From: an uncultured bacterium | Lineage (GTDB): Bacteria; Bacteroidota; Bacteroidia; Chitinophagales; CAIODY01 | DNA: 6,513 bases | Direction: 5' to 3' | Assembly (NCBI GenBank): GCA_903871715.1 | Contig: CAIQHW010000081.1 | Coordinates: 1-6,513, forward strand | Part shown: positions 1-6,443 of the stretch, piece by piece | Position numbering within the stretch: the stretch's first letter is position 1 | Layout: the number at the start of each line of letters is the position of its first letter | The notes under the pieces: model-generated | The model's input: the letters and a program-made list of their open reading frames with translations, nothing else | Told to the model about the DNA's origin: nothing | The model's database searches: none | Program-made: the position numbers and the translations under genes

Positions 1-810
1 ATGCTCGATTATAGAGATGGTTGGACAACAAGAGATGATAATTTGAAAGCAACAGGTTTTGCAAAATTTTTAAACAATTTTTATTTCAGAAATTTTGAGA
101 AAAAATATTTGGGTGCTGCAAAATTTGTTGTTACCTCCAATCCATTTGAGCAAGAAAAAATAAAATCAATTTCGCCTAATGTAATCTTGAAAACTGTTTT
201 CAATGGTTATGTTGAGACAGAAATTGATTTGGGAAAAGGTGTGGAACAGCAATCTGATATTTTCAAAATTGGTTATGCTGGTACTATTTATCCGTATAAC
301 AGATTAGAAGATTTTTTAGAAGGAATGAAAAAATTTGTAACCAAATTTCCTGATGCGAAATTTAAACTTTGGTTACTCGGAATTGATTCGCAGCCTTTGC
401 AATTAAACAGAATAAAAAACTATGACAAGGTACTGCAACCCTTTATTGAATCAACACCACGGATGGATAAGGCTGTTTTAATTCAATCATTTTGTAAGTG
501 TAATTGTTTGTTGATTTTAACCAACCCCGATACACGATTATTGCCTTCAAAAATTTATGAGTATTTGCCTTTGGAAAGAAAAATTTTAGTGTCGGTAAAT
601 GATAATTCAGATTTAAAAATGATTATGGAAACCACCAATGGTGGTTACAATTGCAATAACGCTGATGAGATTTATCAGGCGTTAAAAGAAATGTATGCTG
701 AGTTTTTAGCAACAGGAAAAGTGAAATCAACATCTACTAACTACCAGCAATTTTCAAGAAGAAATCAGGCTAAAGTCTTGGCTGAAATTATCAAAACTCA
801 ACTGAATTAA
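1..810 (+). CDS. GT4-like glycosyltransferase, C-terminal part (5' end outside window)
   Basis: This is the C-terminal 269 residues of a GT-B fold glycosyltransferase resembling family GT4, which transfers a sugar from a nucleotide-sugar donor, usually during cell-surface polysaccharide or glycolipid synthesis at the inner face of the cytoplasmic membrane. The frame is open from the first base. The opening residues DYRDGW (3-8) match a motif that normally sits about 100 residues into such proteins, so the ATG at position 1 is probably internal and most of the acceptor domain is missing. VVTSNPFEQEKI (43-54) fits the end of the first Rossmann domain. IGYAGTIYPYNR (90-101) starts the donor-binding domain, and PSKIYEYLPLERKILV (182-197) is the family's donor-site segment with the usual Glu. 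NGGY (213-216) follows, then a C-terminal helix. No signal peptide or membrane segment is visible. Donor and acceptor cannot be named. Its stop overlaps the stop of the convergent DUF4838 gene. Confidence 0.85.
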   Translation: MLDYRDGWTTRDDNLKATGFAKFLNNFYFRNFEKKYLGAAKFVVTSNPFEQEKIKSISPNVILKTVFNGYVETEIDLGKGVEQQSDIFKIGYAGTIYPYNRLEDFLEGMKKFVTKFPDAKFKLWLLGIDSQPLQLNRIKNYDKVLQPFIESTPRMDKAVLIQSFCKCNCLLILTNPDTRLLPSKIYEYLPLERKILVSVNDNSDLKMIMETTNGGYNCNNADEIYQALKEMYAEFLATGKVKSTSTNYQQFSRRNQAKVLAEIIKTQLN

Positions 811-2963
811 TTTACTTCAATCTCATCGATAAAAGTCCAGGAATTACCTGAAACACCTCTCCATTTGGGCATTTTGCCTTGTGCATTAATTTTGAAATGA
901 ATGAATCGAGCTTGAATTTTTGAAACTGATTTGCAATTCAACCCTACAATTTGTGGGTTGATTTTTTGTGATGAATTTGAATTATTCATTTCATTTTTCC
1001 CGAAATAATTTTTTCCATCTTCAGAAAATTCAACTTCTACTTTTTGCGGAGCCATAATCCATGCTTCGTTGTTATCTAAAAATCTGAAATTGATTTGTTG
1101 AACAGAATCTATTTTTCCTAAATCAATCAAACCTTCCACATCATCGCCTTGCCAGCCTTGCCAGAGCATTTGATAATCCATTGTTCCAGTTACTCCATCG
1201 ATTAAACTGTTGTCACCATTGGCTGAATACTGCTTAGCATAAGGCTTTACGAAAGAAATTTTTGCATCAACAGCTTTGTGGTTTTTTATTCCGTTGAAAA
1301 AATAATCTCGATTAAATTTTTCATAAGCATCAATTGTTCCTTGACGTTCATGCAAATAAGTTGGTCCTACTTTTTTCAATGAAGCAATTAAATTATTAAA
1401 CTCATTTAGTTTGTCTTGCTTGATTTGCCATTGGTTATTTTTGTTTTTTTCAAAACACCAATCATTGGTAAACACTAAACTTTTCGCCACATCTAAATCA
1501 GCATATTGCAAATTAGTTTTGATGCGAATTAATCGAGGATAAAATACTGAATCAGCTTTTGTGATTGAAATGGCACTGTCAATTTCTGTAAAATATTCCT
1601 GCAAATGTTTTGGTGATAAAAACCCAGAAGCATGCATAAATGGCGGTTCATAGATGGAAAGTTCGTGATGGCCTTCATTCAAATATTTTGTTTGTAATTG
1701 AATGTAACGCTTGATAAATAGTGCGGCTTTTTCACCGTAATAAATTTTTAAAAAGTCATTCATCAATTCATCCACATTGGCATTTACATTCCACAACAAT
1801 TTTGAAAGCAAGTAGCAACGTAATTCTTCCATTTCAATTTTTTCATCGTTGCCTGCACCTTGTTCAAAAATCATTTGCACACCACATTTTTTGAAGAGTT
1901 GCAAATTGGGTTGCAACACTTGCCAATTCGGAAACGGCATCAAGTAGTGATGAAAATTGATGACATAATCCCACACAATAATATTGTTCGTTAATGCACC
2001 CCAACTTTTTAAATCATCCACAAAACTGCCTTTGGAAGTATCGACTGCAAGCGGCTTTGAGCGGTCGCATTCAATTGTGCAAAGCATGATGCTTACGTTG
2101 CTTTCAGGCTTGATATGTGCTGGTGCTTTTCGTGTGTATTGATACGCCAACGTTGAAATTATTTTATCAGGAAAATGTTTGGCTACTGCATTCACAAATT
2201 TTATCATCGAGCCACTGTGGCTTTGTTCAATGCTATCGGTTCGTTTGCAATCAGCGCATTCGCAATAACCAAAATTATCATCCTGACTTACTGACCAATA
2301 TTTTGCAGTTGGATTTCGGTTGATTTGTGCCTGCAATGAATCGATGCAAAGTTCTAATACAGCTGGGTTTGATAAACACAACTGGTCTTTAATTCTTACA
2401 CCATTTTTTAAAGAAAAATATTCAGGATGCGGTTGAAAATATTTAGCAGCAGGAACTAATTTCGGCAAAGTATGCACCCACAAACCCCATTCGCTGCGCT
2501 TTTCATCTTTTGAATTCACTACTGAATTCCATTTTGAATAATCACCTTTGAATGCTTCAGCATAGAAAATTTCACGATAATTGAAAGAAGGTTTATCATT
2601 CAATATTTTGTCAGGAGAAATTTTGATTTCATCCAGTTTCGGAATGAAAACACAATCAGCTGTAAAATATCTGCAACCAACGGCTTCTAATAATTGGTAA
2701 GGATTTTTATAATAGCGATATTCTAAAACAGGCTTCTGTTGTGGCTTTTCAACGATTTCAAAATGTGCTCCAGAAATTTTTTCAAAGTATTCTTGAATAA
2801 TCTTTGCTGAATGAATCGAATTGGTATCCGATTTATCAATCAAAATATCTACTAAAGCTTTTTTGTTTTTACACAAAACAAGTTCACTGTCTTGCTTCGC
2901 AAATACCGATTGAAAAGCAAATACAATAATTCCGAGTAAAAATATTTTCTTCATAAATTTCAT
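807..2963 (-). CDS. Secreted DUF4838 protein with C-terminal F5/8-type-C-like domain
   Basis: Numbered from the ATG at 2963, this is 718 residues. A Sec signal peptide has Lys near the N-terminus, a core IFLLGIIVFAF and probable cleavage after VFA (about residue 22). There is no lipobox Cys, so it should be periplasmic or released. Residues 50-115 resemble the N-terminal domain of alpha-glucuronidase-like proteins (EYFEKISGAHFEIV, then AVGCRYF) but look shortened. From about 126 (SFNYREIFY) to about 400 lies the DUF4838 domain, marked by YWSVSQDDNFGYCECADC (222-239) with a CxCxxC motif (C234, C236, C239) and VWDYVINF (330-337). Residues 568-718 look like a discoidin/CBM32-type domain: SLIDG, WQGW, DLG, SEDG, RFIHFKI and FIDEIEV. 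DUF4838 is widespread in Bacteroidota and predicted to act on glycans, but I know of no settled reaction. The GTG at 2984 would extend the frame seven residues, inside the fucosidase gene. ATG 2963 or ATG 2954 gives a better signal peptide. It follows the fucosidase by one base, so co-translation is likely. Confidence 0.88.
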   Translation of the reverse strand: MKFMKKIFLLGIIVFAFQSVFAKQDSELVLCKNKKALVDILIDKSDTNSIHSAKIIQEYFEKISGAHFEIVEKPQQKPVLEYRYYKNPYQLLEAVGCRYFTADCVFIPKLDEIKISPDKILNDKPSFNYREIFYAEAFKGDYSKWNSVVNSKDEKRSEWGLWVHTLPKLVPAAKYFQPHPEYFSLKNGVRIKDQLCLSNPAVLELCIDSLQAQINRNPTAKYWSVSQDDNFGYCECADCKRTDSIEQSHSGSMIKFVNAVAKHFPDKIISTLAYQYTRKAPAHIKPESNVSIMLCTIECDRSKPLAVDTSKGSFVDDLKSWGALTNNIIVWDYVINFHHYLMPFPNWQVLQPNLQLFKKCGVQMIFEQGAGNDEKIEMEELRCYLLSKLLWNVNANVDELMNDFLKIYYGEKAALFIKRYIQLQTKYLNEGHHELSIYEPPFMHASGFLSPKHLQEYFTEIDSAISITKADSVFYPRLIRIKTNLQYADLDVAKSLVFTNDWCFEKNKNNQWQIKQDKLNEFNNLIASLKKVGPTYLHERQGTIDAYEKFNRDYFFNGIKNHKAVDAKISFVKPYAKQYSANGDNSLIDGVTGTMDYQMLWQGWQGDDVEGLIDLGKIDSVQQINFRFLDNNEAWIMAPQKVEVEFSEDGKNYFGKNEMNNSNSSQKINPQIVGLNCKSVSKIQARFIHFKINAQGKMPKWRGVSGNSWTFIDEIEVN

Positions 2964-2964
2964 T

Positions 2965-4278
2965 TTAATAACCGCCTTTTCCACGATACAATTTTAATTT
3001 TCCATCCAACTCGATTTTCACTACACTCATTCGCTGCTCTGCTTTTTCAGGCATTTTGATGAATACCAAGCCTGGCACATTGCTCCAAGAAATTTTTCCA
3101 ACAATCTTCGATTTTAAAATTTCATTCGTTCCCAAAACACTTACTTTTTTAATTTTTGCATCTAATCCTTTAATGACAATATCGCCTGTATTTTTTCCAG
3201 ACACGAACAAATAAATAGCAGATGAATCTTTGCTCAAAGTGGAAGCTCCATAAAAATGTCCCAACGGCAAACCAGCAACCGTTCCAAAAATGGCTTCCTG
3301 ATTGACTTTTGTCCACTTGCCTAATTCTTTCAAAATGTTTTGTTGTTGCGTTGGAATTGTTCCATCTTCTTTTGGTCCAATATCCAACAGCAAATTCCCA
3401 CCATTGCCAATGCAATCAGTAAAAATGGAAATGATTTCGTCCACCGATTTATAATCCGTATCGTCAAATCTATAACCCCAGCCATTGTTGGTGGTCATGC
3501 ACAATTCCCAATATTTAAAATTAGGTCGGGTAACTGGGAAATTTTGTTCGGGCGTTTCATAATCACCATACCCTTGTAAGCGGCTATTGATAATTGCTTT
3601 GGGATTATTCGCTAAAATATTTTTCCTAATTTTTTCAGCTTGCCATTCTTCTGCACTGTGTTCCCAATCGCCATCAAACCAAAATAAATCAGGGTTGAAT
3701 TGTGTAGAGATTTCCTGGATTTGATTTTGGCAAAACCGCTGAAACCTTTGCCAGCGAAGCGTATCAGATTTTAATTTGTAACGAACGGAATCTTTCATAA
3801 ACTCAGGATAATCTTTATTCGACCAATCGAGCAACGAAAAATAAGTGCCTACTTTGATATTTCTGTTTCTCAATTCTTTTACAAATGGTGCAATCAAATC
3901 TCGTTTGGCTAGAGATTTTTTAACCAAACTCAAATCACTTTGCTTGGTATCGTACAACGCAACGCCATCATGATGTTTGGTAGTAATCACCACATATTTT
4001 GCACCGCTTTCTTTTATTAAATCAGCCCACGATGCAGCATTGTAGAAGTTTGCCGTGAAGCCATCTATCTGCTTCATGTATTTTTCATAGCTGATATTTT
4101 TGTTGTGAAAACTCCACGATTCTTCAATTCCATTCACCGAATAAATTCCCCAATGAATAAAAATACCCAGCTTGGCATCGGCAAACCACTGCATCTTTTC
4201 AGCATCGGGTTTTATTTTTTGTTGAGCAAAAAGTTGATTAGAAAAAATCAGAAGAAGCAATAAAAAGTTTCGTTTCAT
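2965..4278 (-). CDS. Secreted GH29 alpha-L-fucosidase
   Basis: This retaining exo-glycosidase releases alpha-linked L-fucose from glycan ends. It has 437 residues, a normal length for bacterial GH29. A signal peptide (MKRNF, hydrophobic run LLLLLIF, cleavage after LFA at about residue 18) directs export, and no lipobox Cys is present. The catalytic (beta/alpha)8 domain shows WFADAKLGIFIHWGIYSV (31-48, His42), KHHDG (101-105), GTYFSLLDWS (144-153), LFWFDGDW (198-205), ETPEQ (241-245), YWELC (256-260), WGY (267-269) and GNGGNLLLDIGP (291-302). Aligned by eye with the Thermotoga maritima enzyme (nucleophile D224, acid/base E266), Asp202 is the nucleophile and Glu244 the acid/base, with the same 42-residue spacing. 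Residues from about 340 form the small C-terminal beta domain. The commonly seen KHHDGF reads KHHDGV here. It is the first gene of a two-gene unit with the DUF4838 protein. Linkage preference (alpha-1,2, -1,3, -1,4 or -1,6) cannot be read from the sequence. Confidence 0.95.
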   Translation of the reverse strand: MKRNFLLLLLIFSNQLFAQQKIKPDAEKMQWFADAKLGIFIHWGIYSVNGIEESWSFHNKNISYEKYMKQIDGFTANFYNAASWADLIKESGAKYVVITTKHHDGVALYDTKQSDLSLVKKSLAKRDLIAPFVKELRNRNIKVGTYFSLLDWSNKDYPEFMKDSVRYKLKSDTLRWQRFQRFCQNQIQEISTQFNPDLFWFDGDWEHSAEEWQAEKIRKNILANNPKAIINSRLQGYGDYETPEQNFPVTRPNFKYWELCMTTNNGWGYRFDDTDYKSVDEIISIFTDCIGNGGNLLLDIGPKEDGTIPTQQQNILKELGKWTKVNQEAIFGTVAGLPLGHFYGASTLSKDSSAIYLFVSGKNTGDIVIKGLDAKIKKVSVLGTNEILKSKIVGKISWSNVPGLVFIKMPEKAEQRMSVVKIELDGKLKLYRGKGGY

Positions 4279-4300
4279 TTTGGAAAGATAAAAATGAAAA

Positions 4301-4357
4301 CCAATTTTCTAACCCCCTCAAATTATTAGACAGCAAACAACAAGCTGTGAAAATTGG
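4301..4357. repeat. Nested inverted repeats in the fucosidase-parE divergent region
   Basis: The outer arms CCAATTTTC (4301-4309) and GAAAATTGG (4349-4357) are perfect 9-bp reverse complements. Inside, ACAGC (4330-4334) pairs with GCTGT (4344-4348) around a 9-base A/C loop. The inner 3' arm abuts the outer 3' arm, so the two stems could stack, leaving a 20-base bulge (4310-4329) on one side. If transcribed, this would lie in the fucosidase leader, ending 23 bases upstream of its ATG. No T-run follows in either direction, so it is not a standard terminator. The function is unknown and the structure may be chance in AT-rich DNA. Confidence 0.4.
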
Positions 4358-4370
4358 CTACGGGCTTTAC

Positions 4371-4401
4371 TTTGAAGCTACTTTATTTTAAAATATTTTT
4401 A
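4371..4401 (+). promoter_or_regulatory. Probable parE promoter (Bacteroidota -33/-7 type)
   Basis: TTTG (4371-4374) supplies a -33 TTG. After 19 bases comes TATTTTTA (4394-4401), which matches the Bacteroidota -7 consensus TAnnTTTG at all fixed positions except the final G. The start site would be near 4407, giving a leader of about 50 bases before the parE ATG at 4456. It is the best-spaced plus-strand candidate in this intergenic region. The -7 element overlaps the first of two AAAATATTTT palindromes. Confidence 0.4.
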
Positions 4402-4418
4402 TTGGCAGAAAATATTTT
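4390..4418. repeat. Two copies of the palindrome AAAATATTTT, 19 bp apart
   Basis: The perfect 10-bp palindrome AAAATATTTT occurs at 4390-4399 and again at 4409-4418, a start-to-start distance of 19 bp, or a little under two helical turns. The first copy overlaps the proposed -7 element of parE and the second lies just downstream of the predicted start site. That is where a repressor or nucleoid protein could act. Base composition here is extremely AT-rich, so coincidence is a serious alternative. Confidence 0.4.
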
Positions 4419-4455
4419 CTTTGCATCTTTTTAAAATTAGCACTTCAAAAATAAC

Positions 4456-6345
4456 ATGGCAACTGTATCAACATACGACGAAAGCAGCATTCGCAGCTTA
4501 GAATGGCAAGAACATATTCGCCTGCGACCAGGCATGTACATTGGCAAATTGGGCGATGGCAGCGCAACCGATGATGGCATTTATGTTTTATTAAAAGAGG
4601 TGATGGACAACTCGATTGATGAACACATGATGGGATTTGGAACAAAAATCGACATCAAGATTGAGGAGAAAAAAGTAACGGTGAGAGATTATGGCAGAGG
4701 CATTCCATTGGGCAAAGTGGTAGATGTAGTGAGCAAGATGAATACGGGTGGAAAGTATGACAGTAAAGCGTTTCAGAAATCTGTCGGCTTGAATGGAGTT
4801 GGTACAAAAGCAGTGAATGCGTTGAGTGTTTATTTCTCGGTAAAATCGGTGAGAGAAGGTGTGGCGAAGAAAGCGGAATTTGAAAGAGGCATTTTAACGA
4901 AAGAATATAAAGAAGAAAAAACTTCGGAACCGAATGGCACCGAAATGAGTTTTTTGGCGGATGAAGCGGTGTTCAAAAAATTTCATTTCATCAATGAATA
5001 CATCGAAAACCAATTGTGGAATTATTGCTACCTCAATGCAGGATTGGTCATCAATTTCAATGATAAAAAATTTGTTTCGAAAAATGGTTTGCACGATTTG
5101 TTATCACACAAAACGCAAAACATTGAATTGCGTTATCCGATTATTCATTTGAAAGGTGAAGACATTGAAGTGGCGATTACGCACGATGACCAATATGGCG
5201 AAGAATATTACAGCTATGTGAATGGGCAATACACCACTCAAGGCGGCACTCACTTGGCGGCTTTCAAAGAAATGTTTGTGAAAACTATTCGCGAATTTTA
5301 TAAAAAAGATTTTGATGCGGCTGACATCAGAGGCAGCATTGTAGCGGCTGTAGCCGTGAGAGTGCAAGAGCCGGTGTTTGAATCGCAAACCAAAACAAAA
5401 TTAGGTTCATTAACTACTGCGCCTGAAAACGGCATCAGTATGAAAAGTTTTGTGGGTGATTTTTTGGCGAAGCAATTAGATAATTATTTGCACAAAAATC
5501 CTTCGGCGGCTGATGCTTTGCTGAAGCGGATTATGCAAAGTGAAAGGGAAAGAAAAGAAATTGCCGGCATTAAAAAGTTAGCCAACGAACGAGCCAAGAA
5601 AGCGAATTTACACAATAAAAAACTACGTGATTGTCGCTTTCATTTTAATGATGTAGCCGAAGGAAAACAGAAAGAAGAAGTAGAAACAAAAAAACTGGGC
5701 ACTACTATTTTTATCACCGAGGGTGATTCGGCAAGTGGTTCGATTACCAAATCGAGAGATGTGGAAACGCAGGCTGTGTTTAGCTTACGAGGCAAACCAC
5801 TGAATTGTTTTTCACTCACCAAAAAAGTGGTGTATGAAAATGAAGAGTTTAATTTGCTGCAACATGCTTTGAATATTGAAGATGGATTGGAAGGCTTGCG
5901 TTATAACTCTGTTGTAATAGCTACCGATGCCGATGTGGATGGTATGCACATCCGTTTATTGATGATGACTTTCTTCTTGCAATTTTTTCCTGACCTGGTG
6001 AAAAACGGACACGTTTATATTTTAGAAACGCCATTGTTCCGTGTGAGAAATAAACAGGAAACGATTTATTGTTACAGCGATGAAGAACGCCAACGATCCA
6101 TTCATAAACTGGCTGGGAAGCCCGAGATTACTCGATTTAAAGGTTTGGGTGAAATTTCGCCCGAAGAGTTTGCCAACTTCATCGGACCTGATATTCGTTT
6201 GCAACCTATCATCATGAATCCTGAAATGACGATTCCAAAATTGCTGGAATATTACATGGGCAAAAACACCCCACAACGCCAGGATTTTATCATTCAAAAC
6301 TTAGTGATTGAAAAAGATTTGGCAGAAGAGTTGGCAATGAGCTAA
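4456..6345 (+). CDS. parE: DNA topoisomerase IV subunit B (ParE)
   Basis: ParE is the ATPase subunit of the ParC2ParE2 type IIA topoisomerase, which decatenates daughter chromosomes and relaxes supercoils. At 629 residues it is complete and of normal length. The GHKL ATPase domain shows LLKEVMDNSIDE (45-56; catalytic Glu48 and Mg-binding Asn52), DYGRGIP (78-84), MNTGGKYD (95-102) and the ATP-lid GLNGVGTKAVNALS (111-124). The transducer domain carries QTKTKLG (311-317) with the gamma-phosphate-contacting Gln311 and Lys313. The TOPRIM domain has EGDSASG (422-428, Glu422), RGKPLN (445-450) and the metal-binding DADVDG (491-496). The conserved tail FKGLGEISPEEF is at 561-572. I prefer ParE to GyrB because ASGSITKSRD, LRGKPLNCF and the C-terminal MGKNTPQRQDFI resemble Bacteroidota ParE. 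The ATG at 4456 sits just before the conserved N-terminal helix and has no Shine-Dalgarno, as is usual in this phylum. parC is not the next gene. Confidence 0.93.
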   Translation: MATVSTYDESSIRSLEWQEHIRLRPGMYIGKLGDGSATDDGIYVLLKEVMDNSIDEHMMGFGTKIDIKIEEKKVTVRDYGRGIPLGKVVDVVSKMNTGGKYDSKAFQKSVGLNGVGTKAVNALSVYFSVKSVREGVAKKAEFERGILTKEYKEEKTSEPNGTEMSFLADEAVFKKFHFINEYIENQLWNYCYLNAGLVINFNDKKFVSKNGLHDLLSHKTQNIELRYPIIHLKGEDIEVAITHDDQYGEEYYSYVNGQYTTQGGTHLAAFKEMFVKTIREFYKKDFDAADIRGSIVAAVAVRVQEPVFESQTKTKLGSLTTAPENGISMKSFVGDFLAKQLDNYLHKNPSAADALLKRIMQSERERKEIAGIKKLANERAKKANLHNKKLRDCRFHFNDVAEGKQKEEVETKKLGTTIFITEGDSASGSITKSRDVETQAVFSLRGKPLNCFSLTKKVVYENEEFNLLQHALNIEDGLEGLRYNSVVIATDADVDGMHIRLLMMTFFLQFFPDLVKNGHVYILETPLFRVRNKQETIYCYSDEERQRSIHKLAGKPEITRFKGLGEISPEEFANFIGPDIRLQPIIMNPEMTIPKLLEYYMGKNTPQRQDFIIQNLVIEKDLAEELAMS

Positions 6346-6373
6346 TGTGATGATGTGCTAATTTGCTAATGAA
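6342..6373 (+). repeat. Short octamer repeat overlapping the parE stop
   Basis: Four consecutive 8-base units follow the consensus CTAATnTG: CTAATGTG (6342-6349), ATGATGTG (6350-6357), CTAATTTG (6358-6365) and CTAATGAA (6366-6373). The parE stop codon TAA (6343-6345) is part of the first unit. Low-complexity intergenic repeats built on CTAATTTG/CTAATGTG-like words are, to my recollection, common in Bacteroidota genomes. This may be a short or decayed example. It has no coding role after the stop. Confidence 0.55.
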
Positions 6374-6379
6374 ATACAG

Positions 6380-6420
6380 AACCGCTTCAAGCGTAAAGTT
6401 TGAGGCGGTTTTTTTATTTT
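6380..6420 (+). terminator. Rho-independent terminator downstream of parE
   Basis: The left arm AACCGCTTCAAG (6380-6391) pairs with TTTGAGGCGGTT (6399-6410) across a 7-base loop CGTAAAG (6392-6398). The stem is 12 pairs with two G-U wobbles (pairs 7 and 12). The right arm runs into a T-rich tail, seven T's counting the last two stem bases, then A and TTTT. This is a textbook intrinsic terminator beginning 35 bases past the parE stop. It makes parE a monocistronic end and separates it from the next gene. Confidence 0.88.
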
Positions 6421-6427
6421 ATCTTTG
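6400..6427 (+). promoter_or_regulatory. Promoter for the exported protein starting at 6444
   Basis: TTG (6400-6402) is followed after 17 bases by TATCTTTG (6420-6427), an exact match to the Bacteroidota -7 consensus TAnnTTTG. The predicted start site is near 6433-6435, leaving only about ten leader bases before the ATG at 6444. The -33 element lies in the right arm of the parE terminator stem, so terminator and promoter share DNA. Confidence 0.55.
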
Positions 6428-6443
6428 AGAAAACTATTTTAAA

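Noticed and set aside
630..646. Perfect 7-bp hairpin AACCACC / GGTGGTT in the glycosyltransferase gene
   Set aside because: It encodes part of the ordinary TTNGGY segment and is probably a by-product of Thr and Gly codons. It is mid-gene with no T-run, so it is not a terminator.
2117..2323. Open frame of 68 codons on the plus strand
   Set aside because: It lies wholly inside the well-supported DUF4838 gene on the opposite strand and its product resembles nothing. The same applies to small frames antisense to or out of frame with the fucosidase and parE.
2964..2984. GTG start at 2984 for the DUF4838 gene
   Set aside because: It overlaps the end of the fucosidase gene and adds a charged stretch in front of an otherwise ideal signal peptide. 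The ATG at 2963 or 2954 fits better.
4446..4453. TATTTTTG on the minus strand, an exact -7 consensus match, as fucosidase promoter
   Set aside because: There is no well-spaced TTG upstream (nearest is 15 bases away, inside parE), and it abuts the parE start. TATCTTTC at 4283-4290 was also considered but lacks a -33 at the right spacing. I could not place the fucosidase promoter.
4456..6345. GyrB instead of ParE
   Set aside because: The two are close paralogues, but the TOPRIM-region words and the C-terminus read as Bacteroidota ParE. A tree with both paralogues from the same genome would settle it.
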